Below, one piece after another: positions 7,764 to 15,303 of a DNA stretch of 64,000 nucleotides (its first letter is position 1; each line of letters opens with the position of its first letter). The DNA comes from Azospirillum formosense. GTDB taxonomy: Bacteria; Pseudomonadota; Alphaproteobacteria; Azospirillales; Azospirillaceae. Location of the stretch: contig NZ_CP159404.1 in assembly GCF_040500525.1 (NCBI RefSeq), positions 143,501-207,500 on the forward strand, written 5' to 3'. Position numbers and translations under genes: made by a program. The notes beneath the pieces were generated by a model. It had not been told where the DNA came from. It searched no databases and saw only the letters and a program-made list of their open reading frames with translations.

Positions 7764-7826
7764 TGTAGCCCCTGAGGCTACAGGCCATTTGTAGCCGCAA
7801 CCCAACGCACCCGGCGAACGGCTACA
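7764..7826. promoter_or_regulatory. Inverted TGTAGCC/GGCTACA repeats upstream of the XRE gene
   Basis: Four exact 7-base half-sites: TGTAGCC at 7764-7770, GGCTACA at 7776-7782, TGTAGCC at 7790-7796 and GGCTACA at 7820-7826. The first pair is a compact inverted repeat with a 5-base gap; the middle units can also pair with each other. They surround the phage box at 7801-7811. They may be an operator for the XRE protein or, in RNA, two mutually exclusive hairpins. The sequence shows the repeats; the function is inferred. Confidence 0.55.
7801..7811 (-). promoter_or_regulatory. Phage box A (GGTGCGTTGGG)
   Basis: An exact copy of the 10-base phage box on the minus strand, about 64 bases upstream of the proposed GTG start of the XRE gene. 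It is the only box on this strand and again faces the gene it precedes. The TGTAGCC-type repeats follow directly after it. Confidence 0.5.
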
Positions 7827-7934
7827 ATCGCGTCCTCCGAACCCTTTGGAAATCCTGGGCGGATTGCAAGTCTCTTGACAGCCCTCCCAGAACGTGAGCA
7901 AGCCTCGCGCGCGTCCTTCCCCATTTCGCCTCGC

Positions 7935-7977
7935 GGTGCGTTACCTCGCCCGCTGGCCCGCCGCTATCCTCCGCGGC
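7935..7977 (+). promoter_or_regulatory. Phage box H (degenerate) and hairpin before terS
   Basis: GGTGCGTT at 7935-7942 matches eight of the ten box positions and lies about 42 bases before the small terminase start. A short hairpin, GCCGC at 7960-7964 with GCGGC at 7973-7977, ends immediately before the ATG. Spacing and hairpin position agree with the better copies, so it is probably a weak member of the series. Confidence 0.35.
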
Positions 7978-8508
7978 ATGACCGACGCCACGCCCCAGCC
8001 CGACCGCATCAACCTCCCGGACCACGCCGCCCCGAAGCACGCGGGCGGGCGCCCAGTCGTCTGGACCCCCGAGCGGATCACCGACGCCAAGGCCACCGTC
8101 CTCGACCTCCTCGCCGATGGCCAGTCCATGCGCAGCATCTGCGCGCAGGACGACATGCCGTCATGGTCTACGCTACGCCGGTGGTTGAGGGAGGATGTCG
8201 AGTTCGCAACGCAGTACGCGCGCGCCCGCGAAGCCGCAGCGGACATGTCGGCGGCCCGCGTGATCGAGATCGCGGAGGCCGTCGCGGCGGGCAAGATGGA
8301 CCCGCAGGCCGGGCGGACAGCCATCGACGGGCACAAGTGGGCTGCGAGCAAGCTGAACGCCCGCGTCTACGGCGACCGCATCGACGTGAACCAGCACCAC
8401 ACGGGCAACGTCCAGGTCGGATGGGTGATCGACCTCAGCCCGTCAGGCCCGGTGATCGAAGGGGAGGGCGCGAAGGTCATCGAGGGCCGTACGCCAGCCG
8501 ATGAGTAG
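7978..8508 (+). CDS. terS: Terminase small subunit
   Basis: A 176-residue protein of the phage small-terminase family, which recognises the packaging site and feeds DNA to the large subunit. The N-terminal half has a helix-turn-helix (AKATVLDLLADGQSMRSICAQ, then PSWSTLRRWLRED). The middle is a helical oligomerisation segment (FATQYARAREAAADMSAARV). The stretch HKWAASKLNARVYGDRIDVN is characteristic of this family. ATG 7978 was chosen because it follows the box and hairpin at the usual spacing; an upstream extension to 7894 is possible. It is followed by a 339-base gap and then the large subunit. Confidence 0.82.
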   Translation: MTDATPQPDRINLPDHAAPKHAGGRPVVWTPERITDAKATVLDLLADGQSMRSICAQDDMPSWSTLRRWLREDVEFATQYARAREAAADMSAARVIEIAEAVAAGKMDPQAGRTAIDGHKWAASKLNARVYGDRIDVNQHHTGNVQVGWVIDLSPSGPVIEGEGAKVIEGRTPADE

Positions 8509-8847
8509 CCCATTTTCCATAAGGGCGGTTATGAGGAATTATCGTACGCGCCGAAGCGGGCCGAACAGGCCCCGCGCGTACGCTCCCCTCCCCTCTCCCC
8601 TCTCGGCCAAAGTCGCGCAGGGGGTGACGCGAAGAGGGGGCGGAAGGCACCAGCGCAGGTTGACTGCGCCCCCCCGCGCGGCCCAGGCCAGCCCTGCCGC
8701 CCGACCCCACCCCCGGGGGGCCTCGCGAGCCGGCCCGCCCAGGCGACCCCGGGGGGCAAAAACCGCGCGTCCTTCGTCCTGCGGGCCATCCCCTCACGAT
8801 TTTGCCCAACCCCATGAACCCGCAACAATCTTTCCCACGGTGAGGCC
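8509..8847. other. Noncoding gap between terS and terL
   Basis: No convincing gene is seen in these 339 bases. They hold a nested inverted repeat: CGTACGCG at 8543-8550 with CGCGTACG at 8575-8582, enclosing GGGCC at 8558-8562 with GGCCC at 8568-8572. Pyrimidine-rich C/T runs (about 8583-8610) and C- and G-rich tracts (about 8665-8760) follow. Small terminases often bind near their own gene, so a packaging site is a fair guess. No copy of the GGTGCGTTGG box is present here. Confidence 0.4.
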
Positions 8848-10410
8848 ATGAGCACGAGTGCGCAGCAGGCGATCAAAGGCGGGGCGAGCGTCTACAAGCC
8901 GGACGGCGAGACGCTTCGGCAGTTCCTGTTGAACTCGACGGCCCGGCTGCTCTGCATCCAGGGGCCGGAAGGGTCGGGGAAGTCGACGGCTTCGGCGATG
9001 AAACTGTGGATGTCGGCGATCCGGCAGGCGCCGCAGAAGGACGGCATCCGGCGGACGCGCATGCTGGTGGTGCGCAACACCTTCAACGACCTGAAGCTGA
9101 CGACGGTCCAGACCTGGAAACGCCTGTTTCCGCCGGAGATCTACGGCCAGTTCCTGGAGACGGCGCCGTTCTGCCATAAGATCCGGGCCGGTGACGTGGA
9201 ATGCGACGTGTGGTTCGTCGCGCTGGATGACGAGGGCGCTCTGCACAAGGTGCTGTCGCTCGAATTCACCTCGATCTGGGTGAACGAGGCGCGCGAATTG
9301 CCTCGGCGCGTCATCGGCGGCCTGTGGCGCCGCCGCGGGCGGTTCCCCGCGGTGATGGACGGCGGTCCGAGCTACCCGATCATGATCCTGGACACGAACG
9401 CGCCGGCGGATGACCACTGGATTCCCATCATGCGCGGCGATGTGCCGATCCCGTCCAAGCTGTCAGACGACGAAAAGCGGGAACTGCTGAAGCCCGAGGG
9501 GTGGGAGTTCTGGAACCAGCCGGGCGGGCTGGTCGAAATCACCGACGACGCCGGAAATCACGTGCGGTTCGAGCCGAACCCGGCGGCGGAGAACACAGCG
9601 TGGCTGCCCGGCGGAAAGAACTTCTACCTGGAGGCCGCCCGCGGGCAGACCATCCATGACGTGCGGATCGCGCTCTGCAACAAGCTGGGCCGGTCGCGCA
9701 CCGGGAAGCCGGTTTTCCCCATGTTCCGGCCCGATCTGCACGTCGCGAAGCAACCGCTGCAGCCGGTCGAGGGACACCCGATCCTGGTGGGCGTGGATTT
9801 CGGCCTAACGCCGGCCGCGGTGTTCGGCCAGCACGTCATGGGCCGGTGGCTGCTCCTGCACGAGCTGGTGGCGGAGGACGACGCGGGCATGGGCGCGGTG
9901 ACCTTCGCCCCGCTGCTGAAAGCGGAGTTGGCCAGCCGATTTTCCGGCTTCAAATTCAGCCTGTTCGGGGACCCGGCCGGCGATCAGCGGGCGCAGTCGG
10001 ACGAGCGATCTCCGTTCATGATCTTCCGCGCCTGCGGCCTGCCGATCCAGCCGGCGCCGACGAACGACACCACGGTTCGGAAAGAGGCGGTGGAGGCGGA
10101 GTTGAACCGCCTGGTCAATGGCTATCCGGCCTTCCTGATTTCTCCGACGTGCCCCCGCTATGCCGCATCGATGGAATGGGGCTACCGGTACCGGAAAATG
10201 AAGATTTCCGGCGCGGACCGCTACACCGACCAGCCGGTGAAGGACGAGCATAGCCACGTGAACGACGCCGGGCAGTACCTGCTGATCGGGGGCGGGGCGG
10301 GGCGCGCGTTGCTGACCGGCACCGCTGGCCCAAAGAAGCCCGTCAACACCAAGATCACGGCTTCGCCCCTGGCCGCCAACCGCGCCGCGGCCCTCCGGAG
10401 GCTTCGCTGA
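8848..10410 (+). CDS. terL: Terminase large subunit
   Basis: A 520-residue packaging motor: an ATPase that pumps DNA into the capsid and a nuclease that cuts it. Walker A is GPEGSGKS (residues 39-46), and Walker B with the catalytic Glu is SIWVNEARE (about 142-150, E147). The nuclease half begins at GVDFG (D317), with FGDPAGD (D375) and HSHVNDAGQYL (D473) giving the three acidic metal ligands of the RNase H-like fold. Length is normal for podovirus-type terminases. The ATG follows a GTGAGG ribosome binding site. The stop overlaps the next start (TGATG). Confidence 0.93.
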   Translation: MSTSAQQAIKGGASVYKPDGETLRQFLLNSTARLLCIQGPEGSGKSTASAMKLWMSAIRQAPQKDGIRRTRMLVVRNTFNDLKLTTVQTWKRLFPPEIYGQFLETAPFCHKIRAGDVECDVWFVALDDEGALHKVLSLEFTSIWVNEARELPRRVIGGLWRRRGRFPAVMDGGPSYPIMILDTNAPADDHWIPIMRGDVPIPSKLSDDEKRELLKPEGWEFWNQPGGLVEITDDAGNHVRFEPNPAAENTAWLPGGKNFYLEAARGQTIHDVRIALCNKLGRSRTGKPVFPMFRPDLHVAKQPLQPVEGHPILVGVDFGLTPAAVFGQHVMGRWLLLHELVAEDDAGMGAVTFAPLLKAELASRFSGFKFSLFGDPAGDQRAQSDERSPFMIFRACGLPIQPAPTNDTTVRKEAVEAELNRLVNGYPAFLISPTCPRYAASMEWGYRYRKMKISGADRYTDQPVKDEHSHVNDAGQYLLIGGGAGRALLTGTAGPKKPVNTKITASPLAANRAAALRRLR

Positions 10411-10859
10411 TGGTCCGGTCGTGGCTCGTCGCCTTCGTGGATGACCCCCGCTCGCCGCGCCGCTGGTGGGACGTGTTCACCCGGCCCGGCTTCCGGCACG
10501 TGCAAGTCTGGGGCTGGGACGCCGATGCTGGGGCGTGGGTGATCTACAGCGTGTTCACGGATTCGACCATGGTCGACGTGCTGTCGCCGGGCGACCTCGC
10601 AGACGCGGTGATCGGGGGCATCTGCGCCGTGTCGTCGGCGGTGCTGCGCTTCGAGCCGCCCGCTGAGCCCGAGCGCGGCTGCCTGCCCCGCCTGGGCTTC
10701 TGGTGCGTGCCGGCCGTCGCGCACCTGCTGGGCATCCGCACGGGTGCGTTGGTTCCGCACCAGCTCTACCGCGACCTTCTGCGGCGTGGAGCCACACCAG
10801 CCTATGAGGGATGCCTTGGGGGGATCACCGAGCGCGCCGAAGACCGACCCGGCCATTGA
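10410..10859 (+). CDS. Phage protein, possible permuted NlpC/P60-like fold
   Basis: A 149-residue protein between large terminase and portal. A His in FRHVQVWGWD (about residues 29-38) is followed later by a Cys in LGFWCVPAVAHLLGIR, then by PHQLYRDLL. This His-before-Cys order and the helix starting with Cys recall permuted NlpC/P60 papain-like proteins seen in phage head modules. The resemblance is from motif layout only and catalytic function is not established. It is coupled to terL. Its C-terminal 39 codons contain the phage box at 10743 and overlap the next gene. Confidence 0.55.
   Translation: MVRSWLVAFVDDPRSPRRWWDVFTRPGFRHVQVWGWDADAGAWVIYSVFTDSTMVDVLSPGDLADAVIGGICAVSSAVLRFEPPAEPERGCLPRLGFWCVPAVAHLLGIRTGALVPHQLYRDLLRRGATPAYEGCLGGITERAEDRPGH
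10743..10803 (+). promoter_or_regulatory. Phage box B and leader hairpin
   Basis: Exact GGTGCGTTGG at 10743-10752, inside the end of the preceding gene, about 60 bases before ATG 10804. CGCACC at 10756-10761 can pair back with the box. Further on, CTCTACCGC can pair with GCGGCGTGGAG (one 2-base bulge), which would cover the GGAG that serves as ribosome binding site. That the box keeps its spacing to the next start even inside coding DNA argues that it is a signal. Confidence 0.5.
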
Positions 10860-11022
10860 GGAAGCCAACCGCCGCGAGCGTGAGCGCGCCGAGGCGGACA
10901 GGATGAAGGCCCAGCAGCAGCAGCTTGCCGTTGAGACGACCCAGCAGAACGCCCGGTTCGGACGCCGCTCGCTTCTGAGTGGCGGGCAGGCTGGGTTCAC
11001 GCGCTCTCTGCTCGGGGGCTGA
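10804..11022 (+). CDS. Small helical virion-module protein
   Basis: A 72-residue protein. The centre is a strongly charged, Gln-rich helix, likely coiled coil (AIEEANRRERERAEADRMKA, then QQQQLA). The C-terminus has FGRRSLLSGGQAGFTRSLLG, a pattern often seen in short proteins directly before podovirus portal genes, where I know it only as a conserved hypothetical. The start at 10804 overlaps the end of the preceding gene. It may assist portal assembly; that is inference from position. Confidence 0.6.
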   Translation: MRDALGGSPSAPKTDPAIEEANRRERERAEADRMKAQQQQLAVETTQQNARFGRRSLLSGGQAGFTRSLLGG

Positions 11023-11024
11023 GG

Positions 11025-12569
11025 ATGGAGGAGCAGAACCCCGACCTGAAGGCATTCCGCCAGCATTTCACCCGCGCATCGCAGGACAAGGCGCGGGTGC
11101 GCCACCGGCTGGACGACATCTACCGGCTGGTGTTCCCGCACCGTCACCTCCAGGACGGGACGGCGCCACAGGACAGCCTGGACGAAATCTTCGACAGCAC
11201 CGCCATCGAGGCCGCCGCGGACTTCTCCTCCGACATGTTGAACGCCTTCACCCCGCCGTTCACATCGGAATGGGTGAAGCTGTCCCCGGCGAAGCACCTG
11301 AAGCTGGACGCGGCGGCGCTGCGCGCGGTCGATCTGGCGATTGCCGACTACAAGGATGCTCTGTGGGAGGCCATCGCCGCGTCCAACCTGACGCAGGCCG
11401 CGCGCGAGTGCTACCGCGATCTCGCGACCGGCACCATGGCGATGCTGATCCAGGACGTGCACCCCACCCAGCCCATCGAATGCACGGCGATTCCCGTGTC
11501 GGACCTCTACCTGGAGCGCGGCCCCGGCGGCGTGGTGGATGGCCGGTTCCGGAAATTCCGCCTGCGCGCCGAGCTGATCCCGGTCATGTGGCCGGGTGCT
11601 GTGCTTCCCGAGGCGCTGAAGAACCGCCCCGCCGATGTGGAAGTTGATGTGACCGAGGGCATGTGGCGCGACTGGAGCGACCGCGGCACGGAGCGATGGA
11701 CCTTCATGCTGGTGGAGGCGGAGGGCAGCAACGTCTTCCTGAAGGCGAACTATGTGGGCGCCGGCTCCTGCCCCATGATCGTCTGTCGCTGGGACACCGA
11801 CGCCACCACCGCCTGGGGATTTGGCCCGCTCTACAACGCGCTGCCCGACATCAAGACCATCAACAAGCTGAACGAGTTGGTGCTGCGCAACGCCGACCGG
11901 GCGGTCGACCCGGTTGTCGTCTACCCCGACGACGGCGTGATCGATATCACCCAGGGCATCACCGCCGGCACCTGGATCCCCGCAGCGCAGGGGTCGGCGA
12001 AGGAAGTGAACGTCCTCGACACCACCGGCAATTTCAACATCGGCTTCATGGAGCAGGAGCGCCTGCAGAGCGCGATCCGCCGCGCGCTGTTCCAGGACAA
12101 GCCCCAGCAGTTGGGCCGCACCCCTCCGACCGCCACGCAATGGCTGGATCAGGCGCAGGAGACCGCCCGTCGCATGGGCGCCCCCGCCGGCGGGATCGTC
12201 ACCGACTGGCAGTTCGCGATCATCCGGCGATTCGCCTTCCTGCTGGAAAAGCGCGGCTCCCTGCCCAAGGTCGAGCTTGGCAACAAGGGGCCGATCAGCC
12301 TTGTCCCGACGAACCCATACGCCCGGTCGCAGGAGCAAGAGAAGGGGGTGCGGCTGAAGGCCCTGGCTGCGGAACTGGCCCAGCTTGCCGGGCCACAGCA
12401 GGCCGGATTGATCATCGACTGGTCGGTCTACGCCGGGGAGCGCGCCCGCCAGGATGGGTTGGAGGACACACGCTCCATCCGCACCCCGGAGCAGGTTCAG
12501 CAGATGATCCAGAACGCGGCGGCCATGGCGCAGCAAGCCGGCATGCTGCCGGGAGGGCAGGGGCAATGA
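11025..12569 (+). CDS. Portal (head-to-tail connector) protein, T7 type
   Basis: A 514-residue protein of the podovirus head-tail connector family; twelve copies form the ring through which DNA enters and leaves the capsid. Typical features are the N-terminal RHRLDDIYRLVFPHRHLQD (about 25-43), DEIFDSTAIEAAADFSSDML, TPPFTSEWVKL, the middle NKLNELVLRNADRAVDPVVV and the C-terminal QLGRTPPTATQWLDQAQETA. Length is close to that of T7 gp8 (about 536). The stop overlaps the next start (ATGA). The order terminase, portal, scaffold, capsid agrees with the call. Confidence 0.92.
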   Translation: MEEQNPDLKAFRQHFTRASQDKARVRHRLDDIYRLVFPHRHLQDGTAPQDSLDEIFDSTAIEAAADFSSDMLNAFTPPFTSEWVKLSPAKHLKLDAAALRAVDLAIADYKDALWEAIAASNLTQAARECYRDLATGTMAMLIQDVHPTQPIECTAIPVSDLYLERGPGGVVDGRFRKFRLRAELIPVMWPGAVLPEALKNRPADVEVDVTEGMWRDWSDRGTERWTFMLVEAEGSNVFLKANYVGAGSCPMIVCRWDTDATTAWGFGPLYNALPDIKTINKLNELVLRNADRAVDPVVVYPDDGVIDITQGITAGTWIPAAQGSAKEVNVLDTTGNFNIGFMEQERLQSAIRRALFQDKPQQLGRTPPTATQWLDQAQETARRMGAPAGGIVTDWQFAIIRRFAFLLEKRGSLPKVELGNKGPISLVPTNPYARSQEQEKGVRLKALAAELAQLAGPQQAGLIIDWSVYAGERARQDGLEDTRSIRTPEQVQQMIQNAAAMAQQAGMLPGGQGQ

Positions 12570-12871
12570 GCTGGCAGGATCTGGACAAGCCGAAGCAGCG
12601 GCTGACGCCTGAGCAGGAGGCTGAGCAGCGGCGGCTGAACGGCCTGTTCGCCCGCGTCTTCGGCAGCGCGGACGGGCTGGAGGTGCTGGCCCTCCTGCGC
12701 TCCAGCACGATCGAGAAGCCCATAAGCCCCGACGCCTCGCACAGTGCGTTGGTCCACCTGGAGGGGCAACGGCAGCTTGTCCGCGTCATCGAAACGCGGG
12801 TTGCCAATGGACGCGATCAACACCCTTCTGAACTCCGGCGCGAATACCCGAGCCTTCGGCGCGACGGCTGA
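12566..12871 (+). CDS. Bbp19-like phage head-module protein
   Basis: A 101-residue protein resembling the Bbp19 family, found next to portal genes of BPP-1-like phages. The pattern is a Gln/Glu-rich N-terminus, FARVFGSADGLEVLALLRSS, a Pro-rich turn, then HLEGQRQLVRVIETRV. The function of the family is not known to me; a minor head or scaffold-related role fits its position. It overlaps the portal stop by 4 bases and the following small gene by 65 bases. The phage box C lies inside its coding sequence. Confidence 0.65.
   Translation: MSWQDLDKPKQRLTPEQEAEQRRLNGLFARVFGSADGLEVLALLRSSTIEKPISPDASHSALVHLEGQRQLVRVIETRVANGRDQHPSELRREYPSLRRDG
12744..12806 (+). promoter_or_regulatory. Phage box C and double hairpin
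   Basis: GTGCGTTGG at 12744-12752 (nine of ten box bases), about 63 bases before ATG 12807. A two-tier hairpin ends right at the start codon: GGCAAC 12765-12770 with GTTGCC 12800-12805, enclosing CCGCGT 12781-12786 with ACGCGG 12794-12799. It lies in the coding end of the Bbp19-like gene, so the box alone could be coincidence. Box, spacing and hairpin together are unlikely by chance. Confidence 0.42.
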
Positions 12872-12893
12872 TCTGCCCGGCGAGGTGGCGTGA
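12807..12893 (+). CDS. 28-residue peptide before the scaffold gene
   Basis: A very short frame, MDAINTLLNSGANTRAFGAT and eight more residues, ending in a stop that overlaps the scaffold start (TGATG). It overlaps the end of the previous gene and has no strong ribosome binding site, but its ATG sits directly behind the box C hairpin. It could be a real peptide or only a device that couples translation into the scaffold gene. No family was recognised. Confidence 0.3.
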   Translation: MDAINTLLNSGANTRAFGATADLPGEVA

Positions 12894-13618
12894 TGCTGCG
12901 TCGCTGGACCTTCTTCCCTCTGCGCAGCCCGGACGGTGGCGGCGGTTCCGGCGGCGGTGATCCCGCTCCGGCCCCCACGCCCGCACCGACACCCGCGCCG
13001 ACCCCGGCGCCTCCGCCGGCTCCCGCCGCGCCCACGCGCCCCGATTGGCTGCCGGAAGACCAGTGGGACGCGACCGCCGGCAAGCCAAAGTTCGACGTGG
13101 CCGCCGCGGTGCAGGCGCACCAGCAGGCCACCGAGCGCGCTTCGCAGGTCCCGGCCGACGCCGGCGCCTACAAGGTGGAACTGCCCGCCGACCTGAAGCT
13201 GCCGGAGGGGATGAAGTTCGAGGTCGCGGACGGCGACCCGCTGCTGTCGGCGGCCCGAACCTGGGCGCATCAGGCGGGCCTGACGCAGGCGCAGTTCTCC
13301 GGCTTGATGGGCCTGCGCGCCCAGATGGACGCCGCCGCGCACGAAGCCGCCGCCACCGCCATGCAGGCGGAGGTCACGGCTCTGGGCGACAAGGCCACGG
13401 AGCGCATCGACGGCGCGACCACCTTCCTCCGTTCCAAGCTGCCCGCCGACCAGTTCGACGCGCTGAAGGGCGCGATCGCGACCGCGAAGGGCGTGGAGGC
13501 TGTCGAGACGCTGATGAAGCTGGCGACCGGTCCGCAGCTGCCGGGTAGCGGCGGCGGGCCGGCCAGCGAGGCGGTTTCGACCGAGGACTACTACAAGAAC
13601 CTGTTCAACTCGAAGTAA
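12893..13618 (+). CDS. Capsid scaffold (assembly) protein
   Basis: A 241-residue protein between portal and capsid, the usual place of a podovirus scaffold, which guides procapsid assembly and is then lost. Residues about 15-50 are a Gly-rich stretch and a Pro-Ala linker made of repeated PAPTPA units. The middle contains RPDWLPEDQWDATAGKPKFD, a motif shared by scaffold-like proteins of this phage group, and VELPADLKLPEGMKFEV. The rest is helical and Ala-rich. The C-terminal YYKNLFNS is basic-aromatic, as expected for a capsid-contact tail. The start overlaps the preceding stop. The assignment rests on position and composition together. Confidence 0.78.
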   Translation: MLRRWTFFPLRSPDGGGGSGGGDPAPAPTPAPTPAPTPAPPPAPAAPTRPDWLPEDQWDATAGKPKFDVAAAVQAHQQATERASQVPADAGAYKVELPADLKLPEGMKFEVADGDPLLSAARTWAHQAGLTQAQFSGLMGLRAQMDAAAHEAAATAMQAEVTALGDKATERIDGATTFLRSKLPADQFDALKGAIATAKGVEAVETLMKLATGPQLPGSGGGPASEAVSTEDYYKNLFNSK

Positions 13619-13630
13619 CGGAGCCTCCCT

Positions 13631-14572
13631 ATGGCGCTCGACACCCTGCGCACGATTGCTCTGGAGCGGAGCAAGAAGCAGCCGAAGCAGATCGACCACC
13701 TGACCGAGGAGGCGCCGATCCTGGACACCATCCCGTTCGCCTCCTCGACCCACGGCATGTGGCACGTCGCGGAGACGCTGACGAGCGCCGATTCCATCGG
13801 CTTCGTCGCGATGGACGCGCCGCTGCCGGACGTTTCCTCCACCACGAAGCTGATCCGCTTCGATGTCGCCAAGATGGGTGGCACGATCAAGGTGGCCGAG
13901 GACAAGGCGCGTGAGTATGGCGGCAAGGAGAAGTACTTCGCCGACCGTACCGCCCCGGTCCTGAAGATGACCGGCATGAACACCGAGCGCGTCATCGTCT
14001 ACGACAACCTGCGCCAGTACGCGGTGGATCGCTTCCGGGCCGGCGACACCACCCGCACCGTCTACGACGCGGGCGGCACCGGCTCGACCAACTACAGCAT
14101 CATCGCCGTGCGCTTCGAGGAAGGCGTCTGCTCGGGCCTCTACAACCCGAACGGCTTCGGCAATGGCACGATGTTCGACACCATGCCGATCAACGGCGGC
14201 AACCTGTACGACATCGGGTCCGGCGTCCTGGGGTACGGCGTGCGCATGAAGTCCGACCTGGGCTTCCAGCTGACCGGCGTCCGCAACGTCGGCGCCATCG
14301 TCAACATCGACATCGCCAACAACAAGCTGCCCACGGCGGCGATGTTGGACGACTTGCTGGCTGACATCCGCGCGACCGATTCGGGACGCACCCTGCTGCT
14401 GATGCACACCCGCCTGAAGGGCGCGCTGTGCCGCGCTTTCAAGGACAGCCGCGTTCAGCTGCGGCCCGCCGACAAGGTGATCGACCGCCAGATGGAGGCG
14501 TGGGGCGGCGTGCCGTTCATGACCTCCTACAACCTGTACGACGGCACCGAAGGCCGCGTCCTGCTGTCCTGA
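13631..14572 (+). CDS. Major capsid protein
   Basis: A 313-residue protein following the scaffold gene after a 12-base gap with GGAG. The start MALDTLRTIALERSKKQPKQ and the phrase PILDTIPFASSTHGMWHV resemble capsid proteins of BPP-1-type podoviruses. The middle (DVAKMGGTIKVAEDKAREYGG) and the end (WGGVPFMTSYNLYDGTEGRVL) are also typical. The expected fold is HK97-like, but fold cannot be seen directly. Good ribosome binding site, strong codon bias and length near the family's usual value support a highly expressed structural gene. Confidence 0.85.
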   Translation: MALDTLRTIALERSKKQPKQIDHLTEEAPILDTIPFASSTHGMWHVAETLTSADSIGFVAMDAPLPDVSSTTKLIRFDVAKMGGTIKVAEDKAREYGGKEKYFADRTAPVLKMTGMNTERVIVYDNLRQYAVDRFRAGDTTRTVYDAGGTGSTNYSIIAVRFEEGVCSGLYNPNGFGNGTMFDTMPINGGNLYDIGSGVLGYGVRMKSDLGFQLTGVRNVGAIVNIDIANNKLPTAAMLDDLLADIRATDSGRTLLLMHTRLKGALCRAFKDSRVQLRPADKVIDRQMEAWGGVPFMTSYNLYDGTEGRVLLS

Positions 14573-14590
14573 CCCTGAGGAGAATCGGAC

Positions 14591-15007
14591 ATGTACAAGG
14601 TCAATGGACTGCCCCATTTCGTGGACATCCACGGGCAGAACTTCGCCAAGGCGCAGACCCTGCCGCAGAACGCCTCCGCCGACGGTAACGGGGGCGGGGT
14701 CGAGCTGTCGGGCATCAACGGCGCCGTCGAGGCGGTGGCCCGCGTCAACACCGCGGTCACCATCGCCGACACGAAGGCGCTGACGATCAAGCTCCAGCAC
14801 TCCGCCGACGGCTCGTCCTGGACCGACCTGGGCACGATCTACAGCCTGACCGCGGTGGGTGGTAACGGCGCCCTCGCCGTCGGCGCCGAGCTGGGCCGCT
14901 TCGCCCTGCCGTCCACCGTCCGCCGCTACGTCAAGGCGGTCATCTCCACCACCGACGCCGCCGCCGCCGGCAAGGTGGACGTGATCCCGGCCTATCTGCC
15001 GCGGTAA
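14591..15007 (+). CDS. Bbp16-like capsid decoration protein
   Basis: A 138-residue protein following the capsid gene. Its beta-rich pattern (VARVNTAVTIADTKALTIKL, HSADGSSWTDLGTIYSL, LGRFALPSTVRRYVKAV) matches the Bbp16 type, which binds the outside of the capsid in BPP-1-like phages. The phrase LQHSADGSSWTDLG recurs in capsid-stabilising proteins of several podoviruses. GGAG lies upstream of the ATG. The role as decoration protein is from family resemblance and position. Confidence 0.7.
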   Translation: MYKVNGLPHFVDIHGQNFAKAQTLPQNASADGNGGGVELSGINGAVEAVARVNTAVTIADTKALTIKLQHSADGSSWTDLGTIYSLTAVGGNGALAVGAELGRFALPSTVRRYVKAVISTTDAAAAGKVDVIPAYLPR

Positions 15008-15017
15008 GGGGGAAGCC

Positions 15018-15230
15018 ATGAGCAAGACCGCGAAGGAAGCCTCCGCGCCGCTGAAGGTGGTTGCGCGCTACGCCGGCCACTACGGCGAGAAGCACATCCG
15101 CGAGGGCCAGACGTTCGAGCTGGCCTCGCCCGGCGACTTCGCCGCGTCGTGGATGAAGCCGGACGGCTGGGACCCGAAGGCCTCCGGCAAGGTGGAGACC
15201 CCTGCCGAGAAAACCAACACCGAGACCTGA
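15018..15230 (+). CDS. Small virion-module protein
   Basis: A 70-residue protein, with a good ribosome binding site (AAGGGGG) before ATG 15018. It has a compact beta-like centre (LKVVARYAGHYGEKHIREGQ, TFELASPGDFAASWMKP) and a polar tail ending in EKTNTET. Such short SH3-like proteins are common after capsid genes. No exact family was recognised. A strong terminator follows 31 bases after its stop, so it ends the head-gene transcription unit. Confidence 0.6.
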   Translation: MSKTAKEASAPLKVVARYAGHYGEKHIREGQTFELASPGDFAASWMKPDGWDPKASGKVETPAEKTNTET

Positions 15231-15261
15231 CGGCCCTACCGCCTCCAGTGGCCGTTGGAGA

Positions 15262-15294
15262 AGAAGGACGCCCCACCGCCTGGGGCGTCCTTCT
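15262..15294 (+). terminator. Strong intrinsic terminator after capsid genes
   Basis: A perfect 14-base stem, 15262-15275 pairing with 15281-15294, with loop CCGCC and a following GCATTTT. It is the strongest hairpin in the phage module. The next phage box begins 9 bases downstream, so this marks a boundary between two transcription segments. Confidence 0.85.
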
Positions 15295-15303
15295 GCATTT
15301 TGG

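Noticed and set aside
10221..15025. Two long minus-strand frames opposite portal, scaffold and capsid
   Set aside because: They follow third-position GC bias of the plus-strand genes, contain no family motif and overlap certain virion genes.
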